Assembly (NCBI GenBank): GCA_964503275.1
Contig: CAZCZO010000016.1
Coordinates: 1-64,000 of the forward strand
Source: DASRAP01 sp964503275
GTDB taxonomy: Bacteria > Gemmatimonadota > Gemmatimonadetes > Gemmatimonadales > Gemmatimonadaceae
Direction: 5' to 3'
DNA: 64,000 bases
In this document: positions 8,023 through 17,103 of the stretch, piece by piece
Numbering within the stretch: position 1 is the stretch's first letter
How the letters are laid out: each line of letters opens with the position of its first letter
Made by a program: the position numbers and the translations under genes
Notes under the pieces: generated by a model
What the model was told of the DNA's origin: nothing
Seen by the model: the letters and a program-made list of their open reading frames with translations, nothing else
Database searches by the model: none

Positions 8023-8448
8023 CTAGCGGTCCCCGTCGAGGCCGCGAGGCGGGCCGAAGACCGCGGCGTAGACGATCGCCTGCCGTGCATCGCGCTCGGT
8101 GAACCGCGCCACCCGTCGCCGTCCGATGCCGGCCGCAGGACGTGATGGCGTCGACGCGCGCGGCGGTTCCACGCTGCGTGCCGGCGCGAGGACCGGCCTC
8201 GCCGCTGCGGGGCGCCGCGGCTCGGGCGCCCGGGTCGGCTCCGGCGGGCGCGCCGGTGGCGCGTCGGGCAGCGGCCACGGCACGTTCACCTCGGCGGACT
8301 CGAATGCGCCGTCGTCGTCCGCCTCGGGCAGGGGCCCCTGCGGCCCCTGCCCGCCCATCTTCCGTTTGGCCCAGCGCAACAGCAGATCGAGCAGCGAGAA
8401 GGCGACCACCGCGACGATGATCAGCAGCTGCTGCAGTTCGCGCTCCAT
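8023..8448 (-). CDS. Small membrane-anchored Pro/Arg-rich protein
   Basis: This 141-residue protein is not recognised. Residues 7-26 form one hydrophobic helix (LLIIVAVVAFSLLDLLLRW). A basic patch follows, then a long Pro/Ala/Arg-rich and probably disordered stretch to about residue 110. The end is a compact segment (RFTERDARQAIVYAAVFGPPRG) that could be a binding motif. It starts 11 bases after the floA stop, so it is the third gene of nfeD-floA-orf, and a role near the FloA membrane scaffold is plausible. The same C-terminal segment style (a short ARQAIV.. motif after a disordered linker) is common in small accessory proteins and is not diagnostic. Confidence 0.65.
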   Translation of the reverse strand: MERELQQLLIIVAVVAFSLLDLLLRWAKRKMGGQGPQGPLPEADDDGAFESAEVNVPWPLPDAPPARPPEPTRAPEPRRPAAARPVLAPARSVEPPRASTPSRPAAGIGRRRVARFTERDARQAIVYAAVFGPPRGLDGDR

Positions 8449-8459
8449 GGGGCGACGCC

Positions 8460-9443
8460 CTACTTGCGGGTCGGCGGTTGCTCGTCCGCCCCGCCCTGCG
8501 CGATCGACTCGCGCATGCCGGTGTCGGCCTGGACGTTCTTCATCTTGTAGTAGTCCATGATGCCGAGATTCCCGGAGCGGAAGGCTTCGGCCATCGCGCG
8601 CGGCACCTCGGCCTCGGACTCGACGACCCGCGCCCGCATCTCCTGTTCCTGGGCGACGGCCATGGCCCGGCGCTCCTCGGCCTTGGCCTGCGCGATCTGC
8701 TTGTCGGCGTTCGCCTGGTCGATCTGCAGCTTGGCGCCGATGTTCTCGCCCACATCGACGTCGGCGATATCGATGGACAGGATCTCGTAGGCCGTCCCGG
8801 CATCGAGGCCCTTGCTCAGGATGTGCTTCGAGATGAAGTCCGGATTCTCGAGCACATCCTTGTGCGACATCGCCGACCCGATGGTGCTCACCATGCCTTC
8901 GCCGACGCGCGCGATGACGGTCTCCTCACCGGCCCCGCCGACCAGGCGGTCGATGTTCGTGCGCACGGTGACGCGCGAGACGGCGATCAGCTGGATGCCG
9001 TCCTTGGCGATGGCGGCGATGCGCGGCGTCTCGATGACCTTCGGGATCACCGACATCTTCACCGCTTCGAGCACGTCGCGCCCGGCGAGGTCGATGGCCG
9101 CCGCGCGCTTGAAGCTCAGCGGGATGTTCGCCTTGTCGGCCGAGATCAGCGCATTGACCACGCGCACGACATTGCCGCCGGCGAGGAAGTGCGCCTCGAG
9201 GTCGCCCAGGGTGATCTCGAGCCCCGCCTTCACCGCACTGATGCGCGCATTGATGACGGTCGCGGGCGGGATCCGGCGGAGCCGCATGCCGATCAGCGTG
9301 GCCAGACTCACGTAGGCGCCCGAGGCCCAGGCCGCGATGAAGAGGTTCACCGGGACGAAGTACAGGATGAACCCGACCGCGAGGATCAGGATGACGAGCA
9401 GGCCGATCCCGCCGCCGCCGATGAGACTGATGAGTTCTGCCAT
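8460..9443 (-). CDS. floA: Flotillin-like protein FloA
   Basis: This 327-residue protein matches FloA, the bacterial flotillin that assembles in membrane microdomains. Residues 1-30 contain the Gly-rich membrane hairpin (LIGGGGIGLLVILILAVGFIL). The SPFH-type core follows (about 40-230, with NARISAVKAGLEITLGDLEAHFLAGG). The C-terminal coiled coil is rich in Ala/Glu/Gln repeats (QANADKQIAQAKAEERRAMA) that drive oligomerisation. Length matches the family (about 330). The ATG is two bases after the nfeD stop. The nfeD-floA pairing is the standard bacterial arrangement and supports the call. Confidence 0.95.
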   Translation of the reverse strand: MAELISLIGGGGIGLLVILILAVGFILYFVPVNLFIAAWASGAYVSLATLIGMRLRRIPPATVINARISAVKAGLEITLGDLEAHFLAGGNVVRVVNALISADKANIPLSFKRAAAIDLAGRDVLEAVKMSVIPKVIETPRIAAIAKDGIQLIAVSRVTVRTNIDRLVGGAGEETVIARVGEGMVSTIGSAMSHKDVLENPDFISKHILSKGLDAGTAYEILSIDIADVDVGENIGAKLQIDQANADKQIAQAKAEERRAMAVAQEQEMRARVVESEAEVPRAMAEAFRSGNLGIMDYYKMKNVQADTGMRESIAQGGADEQPPTRK

Positions 9444-9445
9444 GA

Positions 9446-10879
9446 CTACACGCCCTCTTGCGTTGCGTGGTGCCTGCGCACCACGATGCGATTCCCGTCC
9501 ACCCGCGCGACGATGACCTCGACCCCTGCGTCGAGCATCTCGCCGTCGGAGACCACATCCACGCGCTCGCCATCGATGTCGGCGTAGCCCGCGGGCCGCA
9601 GCGGCGAGGTGGTCCTCCCCGTGCGACCGAGCCAGGTCTTGTCCCGCTCCGGGGCCGAGGCATACCCGGCCTCCGCATCGAGTGCCGTCTCCAGCAGCAG
9701 CCGCCGTCCGACCTTTCGCGTGCCGAGCATCCGGAACAGGATCACGGCCGCGATGATCGCGCCGGCGAGCGCGAGCCCGAGCCGCGAGAGCGTGCCGACC
9801 ACCGCCGCCGAGCTCGCACCGACCCCGACCAGTCCCATGGTCATCCCGCCGAGGATGGCCAGGATGCCCACCACGCCAGCCACTCCGAATCCGGGGATCA
9901 CGAATACCTCCAGTCCGACGAGCAGGAAACCCACAGCGACCAACAGCAGCTCCTCCCATCCCACGAGCGCCACCACATAATGCCCACCGAGGACGAGGGC
10001 GAGCGCCGCGAGGCCCACGGCCCCCGGCAACCCGACGCCGGGCGTGCGCAGCTCGAGCAGGATCCCCAGGGTGCCCACGGACAGCAACAGCGAGGCGACG
10101 ATGGGATTGGTGAGCAGGCGCAGCAGCGCTTCGCCCCAATTGGTGTCCTGCCGCCGGGTGTCGGCGTCGGCGAAGCCCAGCGAGTCGAGCAGCGCGGCGA
10201 TCGAATTGGCGCGCAGGTCGGCGACGCCGCGGGCGAGCGCTTCGTCGGTGGTGAGCGTGAGGAGTTTGCCGGCCGCGATGAGCGAATCGATCGCGACATC
10301 GGCATCGACCATCGCTTCGGCGATGCGCGGGTCACGCCCGCGTGCCTCGGCCGTGGCGCGGAACTCCTTGCGCACGTAGCTGACGGACTTCTCCTCGATG
10401 GCCTTAGGCTGCTCCTGCGCCTCACCGCCGGCGCCGATCTGCACCGGCGTCGCGGCCCCGATGGTGCCGCCGTCGGCCATGACGATGTCGGTCGCGGCCA
10501 GCGAGATCAGTGCCCCGGCCGAGATCGCGCGGCGATTGATGAAGGCGACGGTGCGCAGCGGGCTGCCGAGCAGCGCATCGCGGATGGCCACCGCGGCATC
10601 GACGCGGCCCCCGAAGGTGTTGATGTCGAGGACGACCAGTGCGGCCCCGTCGGCCGCGGCGGCCGCGAGCACGCGTTCCACGAAAGGCGCGAGGCCCATG
10701 TCGATCATGCCCTCGATGGGCACGACATGCACGATGGGCCGCGGGGCGGCGGCGACCGGTTGCGCGACGAGCCGCGGCGCGGCGACCAGCAGGATGACCA
10801 GCGCGGCGACGATCGACCAGGATCGTCCCACGGCGCACGCGCGGGTCGGCACGCGGGGAGTTCCGAAGAGGAGGGCCAC
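9446..10879 (-). CDS. nfeD: NfeD-type membrane serine protease
   Basis: This 477-residue long-form NfeD has, in order, a signal or anchor helix (about 20-40) and a ClpP-like protease domain (about 48-240). The nucleophile Ser is in RAISAGALIS, and the likely general-base Lys is in the following KSVSYVRKEFRA helix. After these come several membrane helices (about 270-390) and a C-terminal OB-fold domain (VDVVSDGEMLDAGVEVIVARVDG). Such proteases are thought to work with the flotillin/stomatin partner encoded next. The GTG start is fixed by a TAGATT box whose predicted +1 is exactly this G. Confidence 0.92.
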   Translation of the reverse strand: MALLFGTPRVPTRACAVGRSWSIVAALVILLVAAPRLVAQPVAAAPRPIVHVVPIEGMIDMGLAPFVERVLAAAAADGAALVVLDINTFGGRVDAAVAIRDALLGSPLRTVAFINRRAISAGALISLAATDIVMADGGTIGAATPVQIGAGGEAQEQPKAIEEKSVSYVRKEFRATAEARGRDPRIAEAMVDADVAIDSLIAAGKLLTLTTDEALARGVADLRANSIAALLDSLGFADADTRRQDTNWGEALLRLLTNPIVASLLLSVGTLGILLELRTPGVGLPGAVGLAALALVLGGHYVVALVGWEELLLVAVGFLLVGLEVFVIPGFGVAGVVGILAILGGMTMGLVGVGASSAAVVGTLSRLGLALAGAIIAAVILFRMLGTRKVGRRLLLETALDAEAGYASAPERDKTWLGRTGRTTSPLRPAGYADIDGERVDVVSDGEMLDAGVEVIVARVDGNRIVVRRHHATQEGV

Positions 10880-10885
10880 AGCTGG

Positions 10886-10891
10886 AATCTA
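10886..10891 (-). promoter_or_regulatory. -10 box for leaderless nfeD-floA mRNA
   Basis: On the minus strand, TAGATT (followed by CC) ends so that +1 falls exactly on the G of the nfeD GTG at 10879. There is no Shine-Dalgarno sequence. The 122-bp gap also carries the divergent start of the first GWxTD gene. Confidence 0.6.
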
Positions 10892-11001
10892 CTCGCGGGC
10901 CCGGCGTGATGGGCCGTGTCGCGTCTGGCGGTGCACGTGGACGGGAGGTATACGTAGGGGCGGACGTTCCAGCACACTTTCCCTTGCGATGAGGCGCGGC
11001 G

Positions 11002-13230
11002 ATGCGGCGATGGACACTGGCGACGGTCGTCGCGCTGGGATCGGGACTCGGTGCGTCGGGCGGGCAGGCACAGTACGCGCACGCGCTGCGGATCGCGGAT
11101 GCGGCGGTGCCCGACTCGCTCGCGGTGCTGCGCACGCTCGAGGCCACGGTCCGCAGCGCGCCGCAGGATGCGGCGGCGTGGCATCGGCTGGGCATGGTCG
11201 CGTGGGTCCTCACGGAGTGGGGGCGGCAGCAGCGCTCGCGCGATCTCGTGGACGCCACGCGCCTGGGGCGCCAGGCCGACTCCGCGTTGCGCGTCGCGGC
11301 GAGTCTGGCACCCGAGCAGCCGGCGTATCGACTCGCCGTCGGTCGCTTCCTGCTCGCCTCCAACTCGGCCATGGCGCGCTCCGCCGCGTTCCAACACTTC
11401 GACCAGGCGCTGCGCGAGGGCACGGCGGCGTCCGCCGATCCCGCCACGCTCGCCGATGCGGCGGTGGAGCTGGGCTACGCGCACTGGCGTCGCTACGATG
11501 GCTTGGTGCACCGGCGGATCACGACCGCTCCCGGGGCCGCGATCCGTCAGATCGCGGAGGCGCTGCAGCCGATGGCCAACACCGGCGGCGCCGCGATGCG
11601 CACCGGAGACCCAGACGCGCCCGATGACCCGCAGCTGACGATGAAGTCGGTCCGCGAGCGGATCGAGACGTCGACGCAGGCGCTCCCAGGGTCGGTGACC
11701 GGCGACCGCGACTACGAGGCCGCTGAGCGCGTGTTCCGGGACGCCGTGCGTGCCGCGCCGCAGCATCCGCGCGCGTTCCGGGCCCTGGCCATGCTCCTCG
11801 CGGAGCGGAACCGCTGGACGGAGCTGGTCGCGGCAACGGAGGCCCAGCTCCGGACGATCCCGTGGGACCCATATGCGTGGATGTCGCTCGGGCTCGCCAC
11901 CTACCGGCTGGGCGACACCAAGCGCGCCGCCGCGGCCTTCGACAGCGCCTTCGTGTTCCTCGCGCCCGCGGAGGCACAGCGGCTCGACCGCTTGGAGCGC
12001 GTGATGCGCAGCGCGGATTCGACTCGCCTCGCGACGGCGACCCCCGCGCAGCGCGACGCGACCGGCCGTCTCTACTGGTCGTATGCCGACCCGCTGTGGT
12101 CGCGTGAGGGCAACGAGTCGCGTCTGGAGTTCCTCGCGCGCGTGACGTTCGCGGAGTTCCGCTGGACCGTGTGGGACCTCGACGTGCGCGGCGCGGACAC
12201 GGACCGCGGCAATGTCCACATCCGCTATGGTCCGCCGGGGATGATCGCCGCCTTCGGCTCGACCTCGGCGTACACGTCCGAGGCAACGCAGGTGTGGATC
12301 TACGACTCCGGGCTGCTGTTCAGCTTCATCGGGATCACCGCCTTCGGCACGGCGCGCACGGGGCTGGACGATCGGTTCATGGTGATCCGGATCGCCGACG
12401 CGATGCCCGTGCGCTGGGACAACATCGGCGCGATCACCGTGGACTCACTGCCGACGGTGCCGACCCGGTTCCGTGCGGCCGGCGACTCCGTCGATCTGGT
12501 GATCGCATCGCAGGCGCCCGTCGCCGCGATCCGGGCCTCGACGCCGACGCGGGGGCCGACGGTCCGCAGCGACTGGTGGCTCCTGCAGCAGGGCACGGTC
12601 GTCGTCGAGCGCGATTCGGTCCTCGTGACGGACGAGGCCCCGACGCTGCGGTCGGTGCGGGTCGGTCCGGGCAGCTACATCGCACGCCTCGAGGCGAGCA
12701 TCGACGACGGCCTGCGGGCCGCGCGCGCGGTGGTCCCGATCACCGTCGCGACCACGGGTCCCGACGCGTTCGCGACCAGCGGGTTCGGCATCAGTGACCT
12801 GCTGCTGGCCAGCGCGGTCGCACCGCGCGGAGCGGCCGCGCGATGGCGCGACTTCGACGTCACGCCGTCCATGGGCACGTTCGCGCCGGGGGCCTCGCTC
12901 GGCCTCCTCTGGGAGACCTATGCGCTGGGCGCAGCGGCGGGCGACGCGCACTATGGGTTCACGCTCACGATCCGGCGCGAGCGCGGCACGGCGGGGCGCG
13001 TCACGGCGCGGGTGCTCGGCGCGATCGCTTCGGTGGCGGGCGTCGAATCGCGCGCCGACGAAGTGACGATCAGCTTCGACCGGCGTGTCGCGCATGCCGC
13101 GACGGTCGCGGAGTACGTCGAGCTCGCGCTGGGTGACACCCCGGCGGGGCGCTATCGGCTGTCGCTCACGATCACCGATCGGAGCAACGGGCGCAGCGCG
13201 ACCGGCACGCGCGTCTTCACGATCCGGTAG
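11002..13230 (+). CDS. GWxTD-domain secreted protein, paralogue 1
   Basis: This 742-residue protein has a signal peptide (about 1-24, ending GGQAQ) and a helical TPR-like N-terminal half that pairs W/H-RLG and A-RALAMLLAERNRW repeats. A GWxTD domain lies around residues 390-500, and a beta-rich C-terminal half follows. The defining motif reads GADTDRG followed by RYGPP, so the W is replaced by A. The domain has no known catalytic function. The ATG follows GAGG by eight bases. The neighbour at 13373 is a close tandem copy, and two more distant copies lie at 50.5 and 53.8 kb. Secretion and family are confident; the role is unknown. Confidence 0.85.
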   Translation: MRRWTLATVVALGSGLGASGGQAQYAHALRIADAAVPDSLAVLRTLEATVRSAPQDAAAWHRLGMVAWVLTEWGRQQRSRDLVDATRLGRQADSALRVAASLAPEQPAYRLAVGRFLLASNSAMARSAAFQHFDQALREGTAASADPATLADAAVELGYAHWRRYDGLVHRRITTAPGAAIRQIAEALQPMANTGGAAMRTGDPDAPDDPQLTMKSVRERIETSTQALPGSVTGDRDYEAAERVFRDAVRAAPQHPRAFRALAMLLAERNRWTELVAATEAQLRTIPWDPYAWMSLGLATYRLGDTKRAAAAFDSAFVFLAPAEAQRLDRLERVMRSADSTRLATATPAQRDATGRLYWSYADPLWSREGNESRLEFLARVTFAEFRWTVWDLDVRGADTDRGNVHIRYGPPGMIAAFGSTSAYTSEATQVWIYDSGLLFSFIGITAFGTARTGLDDRFMVIRIADAMPVRWDNIGAITVDSLPTVPTRFRAAGDSVDLVIASQAPVAAIRASTPTRGPTVRSDWWLLQQGTVVVERDSVLVTDEAPTLRSVRVGPGSYIARLEASIDDGLRAARAVVPITVATTGPDAFATSGFGISDLLLASAVAPRGAAARWRDFDVTPSMGTFAPGASLGLLWETYALGAAAGDAHYGFTLTIRRERGTAGRVTARVLGAIASVAGVESRADEVTISFDRRVAHAATVAEYVELALGDTPAGRYRLSLTITDRSNGRSATGTRVFTIR

Positions 13231-13372
13231 GGAACCCCGCGGGGACGGGCCGTGTCGCAGTGGTACCGGGGGCGTGCACGGTGCCTAACGGTCCGCGTCC
13301 CCACGCCGTCGAACGCGTGGGTAGCTTTCGCAGAACGAGACGCGAGCGTTGATCTCTTGGGGAGTGGCTGTG

Positions 13373-15589
13373 ATGATGCGATGGGTCCTGATGGCCGTGC
13401 TGGTCGCGGCAGCGGTGGTAGCGTGTCCGATGCGGTCCGATGCGCAGTATGTGCACACGTTGCGCCTGGCTGACGAGGCCGTGAACGACTCGCTGGCGAT
13501 CGTCCGCGAGCTCGAAGCGGCCGTGCGCCGCGATCCCAAGGACGCGGCGGCGTGGCACCGACTGGGCATGGTCGCGTGGGCGCTGACCGAATGGGGCAAG
13601 GAGAAGGGCTCGCGGAACATCGTGGACCACACGCGGATGGGACGGCAGGCCGATACCTCGTTGCGGATGGCGGCCTCGCTCGCGCCGGAGAAGCCGGAGT
13701 ACCGGCTCGCGGTCGGCCGCTACTTGCTCGCCTCGGGCCTCGCGATGACCCGGTCGGCGGCGTTCCAGCAGTTCGACCAAGCCGTGCGCGATGCGAAACG
13801 CGCGGGCGCCGAACCCACGGGCATCGCGGATGCGGCCGTGGAGCTCGGGTACGCGCACTGGCGTCGCTATGACGGCCTGGTACATCGGCGGCTGACGACG
13901 GCCCCCGGCGCCGCGATCCGGCAGATCTCCGAGGCCTTGCAGCCGATGTCGGGCACGGGGAACTTCGACAATGAGCTGGGGGCCGATCCCCAGCTCACGC
14001 TCAAGGCCGTGCGGGAGCGGATCGAGACCTCGACGCAGGCGCTGCCGGGGTCGGTCACCGGCGACACCGACTACGAAGCGGCGGAGCGGATGTTCCGCGA
14101 AGCGGTCGCTGCGTCGCCCCAGCACCCACGTGCCTTCCGTGCGCTCGCGATGTTGCTCGCGGAGCGCAATCGCTGGGGCGAGCTCCGCACCGCGACCGAG
14201 GCGCAGCTGGCGCTCATCCCCTGGGATCCGTACGCCTGGATGTCGATGGGTATGGCGGCGTATCGCCTGGGCGAGACGAAGCTCGCGGCGGCCGCGTTCG
14301 ACAGCGCCTTCACCTTCCTGTCCCCGGCCGAGGCGCAGCGCTTGGATCGGCTGCAGCGCGTGATGCGCACGGCGGACTCCGCGCGGCTGGGGGCTTCCAC
14401 CCCGGAGCAGCGCGCGGCCACCGGGCAGTTGTACTGGCTCTATGCGGATCCGCTGTGGTCGCGCGACGGCAATGAGACGCGGCTGGAGTTCCTGGCGCGG
14501 GTGACCTTCGCCGAGTTCCGCTGGACGGTGTGGGATCTCGATGTGCGCGGCGCGGACACCGACCGCGGCAGCGTGTACATCCGCTACGGCCCGCCCGATA
14601 TCATCGCCGCCTTCGGTTCGACCTCGGCCTACGTATCCGAGGTCTCGCAGGTCTGGGTGTACAACTCCGGCCTGCTGTTCAGCTTCATCGGATCGACGGC
14701 GTTCGGGACCGCGCGCACGGGGGTCGATGACAAGTTCATGGTCGAGCGCATCGCCGATGCGATGCCGGTGCGCTGGGACAATCTGGCGTCGATCACGGTG
14801 GATTCCCTGCCGTCGGTGCCGCTGCGCTTCCGCGGGGGCGCGGACTCGGTGGATCTCGTGGTGGCGTCCCGGGCGCCTGTGGCGGCCATCAGCGCGTCGG
14901 CGCCCACGCCGGGCAAGACGGTGCGCAGCGATTGGTGGTTGCTGCAGAACGGGATCGTCGTGGTGGAGCGGGACTCGGTGCTCGACGCCGGCGACGGGTC
15001 GAGACTGTGGTCGGCGCGGGTGGGTCCGGGGACCTATGTGTCTCGCGTGGAAGCGAGTGTCGACGATGGTACGCGGGCGGCGCGCTCGGCGGTCCCGCTG
15101 TCGGTGAGCCCGACGGGCGATGACGCGTTCCCGACCAGCGGCTTCGGGATCAGCGACCTGTTGCTGGCGACCTCCGTCACCCCGCGCGGGACGGCGACGC
15201 GCTGGCGGGACTTCGATGTGGCGCCGGTCGTGGGGGCCTTCCCACGGGGCGCCTCGCTTGGCCTGCTCTGGGAGCTCTACGAGCTGGGTGCCCAGGACGG
15301 CTCGGCGCAGTACACGTTCAAGCTGATCATCAAGCGGGAGCGCAGCGCGGCGGGCCGGATCACGGCGCGGGTCCTGGGCGCCGTCGCCGGTGCGGCCGGG
15401 ATCGATGCGCGTGAGGATCAGGTGACGATCAGCTTCGACCGCACCGTGGCCCATGCGCCGGTGATCGTGGAACAGATGTCGGTGGCCTTGGGCGAGACGC
15501 CGGTGGGGAATTACCTGCTGACGCTCGAGATCACCGACAAGACGACGAACCGCACCGTCTCGCGCACGCGCAGTCTCAACATCCGCTGA
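13373..15589 (+). CDS. GWxTD-domain secreted protein, paralogue 2
   Basis: This 738-residue protein is collinear with the upstream paralogue over its whole length. For example, both share HRLGMVAW.LTEWG, LAPE.P.YRLAVGR.LLAS and FAEFRWTVWDLDVRGADTDRG. The signal peptide is about residues 1-26, ending RSDAQ. The GADTDRG-x4-IRYGPP motif is near residue 395. The start is ATG at 13373 (another ATG follows at 13376), preceded by GGGGAG nine bases upstream. A TTG start at 13349 is in frame but would precede this ribosome site. The upstream region shares blocks such as GGGCCGTGTCGC with the region before paralogue 1, so the promoter was probably duplicated too. A 13-bp terminator hairpin follows. Confidence 0.85.
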   Translation: MMRWVLMAVLVAAAVVACPMRSDAQYVHTLRLADEAVNDSLAIVRELEAAVRRDPKDAAAWHRLGMVAWALTEWGKEKGSRNIVDHTRMGRQADTSLRMAASLAPEKPEYRLAVGRYLLASGLAMTRSAAFQQFDQAVRDAKRAGAEPTGIADAAVELGYAHWRRYDGLVHRRLTTAPGAAIRQISEALQPMSGTGNFDNELGADPQLTLKAVRERIETSTQALPGSVTGDTDYEAAERMFREAVAASPQHPRAFRALAMLLAERNRWGELRTATEAQLALIPWDPYAWMSMGMAAYRLGETKLAAAAFDSAFTFLSPAEAQRLDRLQRVMRTADSARLGASTPEQRAATGQLYWLYADPLWSRDGNETRLEFLARVTFAEFRWTVWDLDVRGADTDRGSVYIRYGPPDIIAAFGSTSAYVSEVSQVWVYNSGLLFSFIGSTAFGTARTGVDDKFMVERIADAMPVRWDNLASITVDSLPSVPLRFRGGADSVDLVVASRAPVAAISASAPTPGKTVRSDWWLLQNGIVVVERDSVLDAGDGSRLWSARVGPGTYVSRVEASVDDGTRAARSAVPLSVSPTGDDAFPTSGFGISDLLLATSVTPRGTATRWRDFDVAPVVGAFPRGASLGLLWELYELGAQDGSAQYTFKLIIKRERSAAGRITARVLGAVAGAAGIDAREDQVTISFDRTVAHAPVIVEQMSVALGETPVGNYLLTLEITDKTTNRTVSRTRSLNIR

Positions 15590-15607
15590 GCGTCGGGAGG
15601 AGCGTCC

Positions 15608-15638
15608 GGGGGCCGGCGCGGCGCACGCGTCGGCCCCC
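15608..15638 (+). terminator. Hairpin after the tandem GWxTD genes
   Basis: The 13-bp stem runs GGGGGCCGGCGCG (15608-15620, one G-T pair) to CGCGTCGGCCCCC (15626-15638) with a five-base loop. There is no clear T tract. It begins 18 bases after the stop codon. Confidence 0.6.
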
Positions 15639-15643
15639 ATCCC

Positions 15644-15673
15644 TTGCCCGGACCGTCGCGGATCGGGTATCAT
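15644..15673 (+). promoter_or_regulatory. Promoter of tRNA-Arg(CCG) and probably rho
   Basis: A -35 box TTGCCC (15644-15649) and a -10 box TATCAT (15668-15673) are separated by 18 bases. The -10 box lies inside the inverted repeat GGTATC-N6-GATACC (15666-15683). Transcription is expected from about 15680, 35 bases before the mature tRNA. Confidence 0.6.
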
Positions 15674-15714
15674 TCAGGATACCGCGCCCGACGTTCGGTC
15701 GAGTGTCCGGTCTT

Positions 15715-15788
15715 GCGCGAGTAGCTCAGTTGGATAGAGCGTCGGCCTCCGGAGCCGAAGGTCGTGGGTTCGAGTCCCGCCTCGCGCA
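15715..15788 (+). tRNA. tRNA-Arg(CCG)
   Basis: A full cloverleaf is visible. Acceptor GCGCGAG (15715-15721) pairs with CTCGCGC (15781-15787), and the discriminator is A15788. Anticodon stem TCGGC/GCCGA encloses CTCCGGA, so the anticodon is CCG. The rho coding region begins 60 bases later with no terminator between, so the two may be co-transcribed. Confidence 0.96.
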
Positions 15789-15848
15789 TTGTCTTCCCTT
15801 CTCCCTGTCCAGCCCGCCGGCCGCTCTTTGCCGCGCGCGGACCATCCC

Positions 15849-17102
15849 GTGGACATCGCCGACCTCAAACAGATGCCGACGCCAGCGTTGCTGGCGCTCG
15901 CCGACGAGTTGGCGGTGCCGGAGGGCGAAGCACTCAGCCCGCCCGAGTTGGTCACCGCCGTGGGCCGGGCCACCCTCGAGCGCGGTGTGCCCGTGCATGC
16001 CACAGGTACCCTGCAGATCGTCAAGCAGGGAAATGGCTTCCTGCGCTCGGCCTCAGCCAGCTATCTGGAGCGTCCCGACGATGTGTACGTCCCGTCGGCG
16101 CTGATCCGGCGGCTGGGACTGCGGCAGGGGGACACCATCCGCGGCGTGGTGCGGCCGCCGAAGCCCTGGGAACGGACGCTGTCACTGGTGCGCGTGGAGT
16201 CGGTGAACGACCGCCCCCCCGAGGAGGCGGCGACCCGCGGCGAGTTCGAGACGCTGCGCCCGCAGTACCCTGACGAGCGCCTGCGGCTGGAGACCAAGGA
16301 CGGGTCGCTGCCGATGCGCGTGGTGGATCTCTTCGCGCCCATCGGCAAAGGGCAGCGCGGGTTGATCGTGGCGCCGCCGCGCGCCGGCAAGACCGTCCTG
16401 CTGCAGCAGATGGCGAACGCCATCGTGGAGAACCATCCCGAGGTCGTGCTCATCATCCTGCTGCTCGACGAGCGTCCCGAGGAGGTCACGGGGATGCGCG
16501 AGGCGGTCCCCACGGCGGAGGTCGTGAGTTCGACCTTCGACGAGAAGCCCGCCCGCCATGTGGCGGTGGCCGCGATGGTCGAGGAGAAGGCCAAGCGGCT
16601 GGTCGAGTCGGGGCGCGACGTGGTCATCCTGCTGGACTCGATCACGCGGCTGGCGCGGGCCCACAATGCGATCGCGCCCAATCGCCGCGTGATGTCGGGC
16701 GGCGTCGAGGCGGGCGCGCTGACCAAGCCCAAGCAGTTCTTCGGCGCGGCGCGGAAGATCGCCGGCGGCGGGTCGTTGACGATCATCGGGACCGCGCTGG
16801 TGCAGACCAACTCGCGCATGGACGAGGTGATCTTCGAGGAGTTCAAAGGCACCGGCAACATGGAACTGGTGCTGGACCGCACGCTCGCGAACCGCCGCAT
16901 CTTCCCGGCCGTGGACCTGTTCAAGTCGGGCACGCGCAAGGAGGAGTTGCTGCTCTCGCAGGAGGAGCAGAACCGTGCGCTGCTCCTGCGCACCTACCTC
17001 AGTGCGATGCCCGAGGATGAGTCGTTGCCGTTCCTGCTGCGACAGATGGCCGGCACCTCGAGCAACCGCGAGTTCTTCAAGCGCATGGCGCAGGGCGGCT
17101 GA
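15849..17102 (+). CDS. rho: Transcription termination factor Rho
   Basis: This 417-residue ring ATPase ends transcription of untranslated RNA. The N-terminal helical region is followed by the RNA-binding cold-shock-like domain (LQIVKQGNGFLRS, DDVYVPSALIRRLGLRQGD). The ATPase core has Walker A APPRAGKTVLL, Walker B VVILLDSITRLAR, the Q-loop segment GALTKPKQFFGAARKI and the C-terminal RRIFPAVDLFKSGTRKEELL motif. The GTG at 15849 gives the normal length. A TTG start at 15789 would sit against the tRNA 3' end and is rejected. No Shine-Dalgarno sequence is seen. ruvX follows one base after the stop. Confidence 0.96.
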   Translation: MDIADLKQMPTPALLALADELAVPEGEALSPPELVTAVGRATLERGVPVHATGTLQIVKQGNGFLRSASASYLERPDDVYVPSALIRRLGLRQGDTIRGVVRPPKPWERTLSLVRVESVNDRPPEEAATRGEFETLRPQYPDERLRLETKDGSLPMRVVDLFAPIGKGQRGLIVAPPRAGKTVLLQQMANAIVENHPEVVLIILLLDERPEEVTGMREAVPTAEVVSSTFDEKPARHVAVAAMVEEKAKRLVESGRDVVILLDSITRLARAHNAIAPNRRVMSGGVEAGALTKPKQFFGAARKIAGGGSLTIIGTALVQTNSRMDEVIFEEFKGTGNMELVLDRTLANRRIFPAVDLFKSGTRKEELLLSQEEQNRALLLRTYLSAMPEDESLPFLLRQMAGTSSNREFFKRMAQGG

Positions 17103-17103
17103 G

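Noticed and set aside
15789..15848. TTG start for Rho directly after the tRNA
   Set aside because: It adds 20 residues not found in Rho proteins and starts on the first base after the tRNA discriminator.
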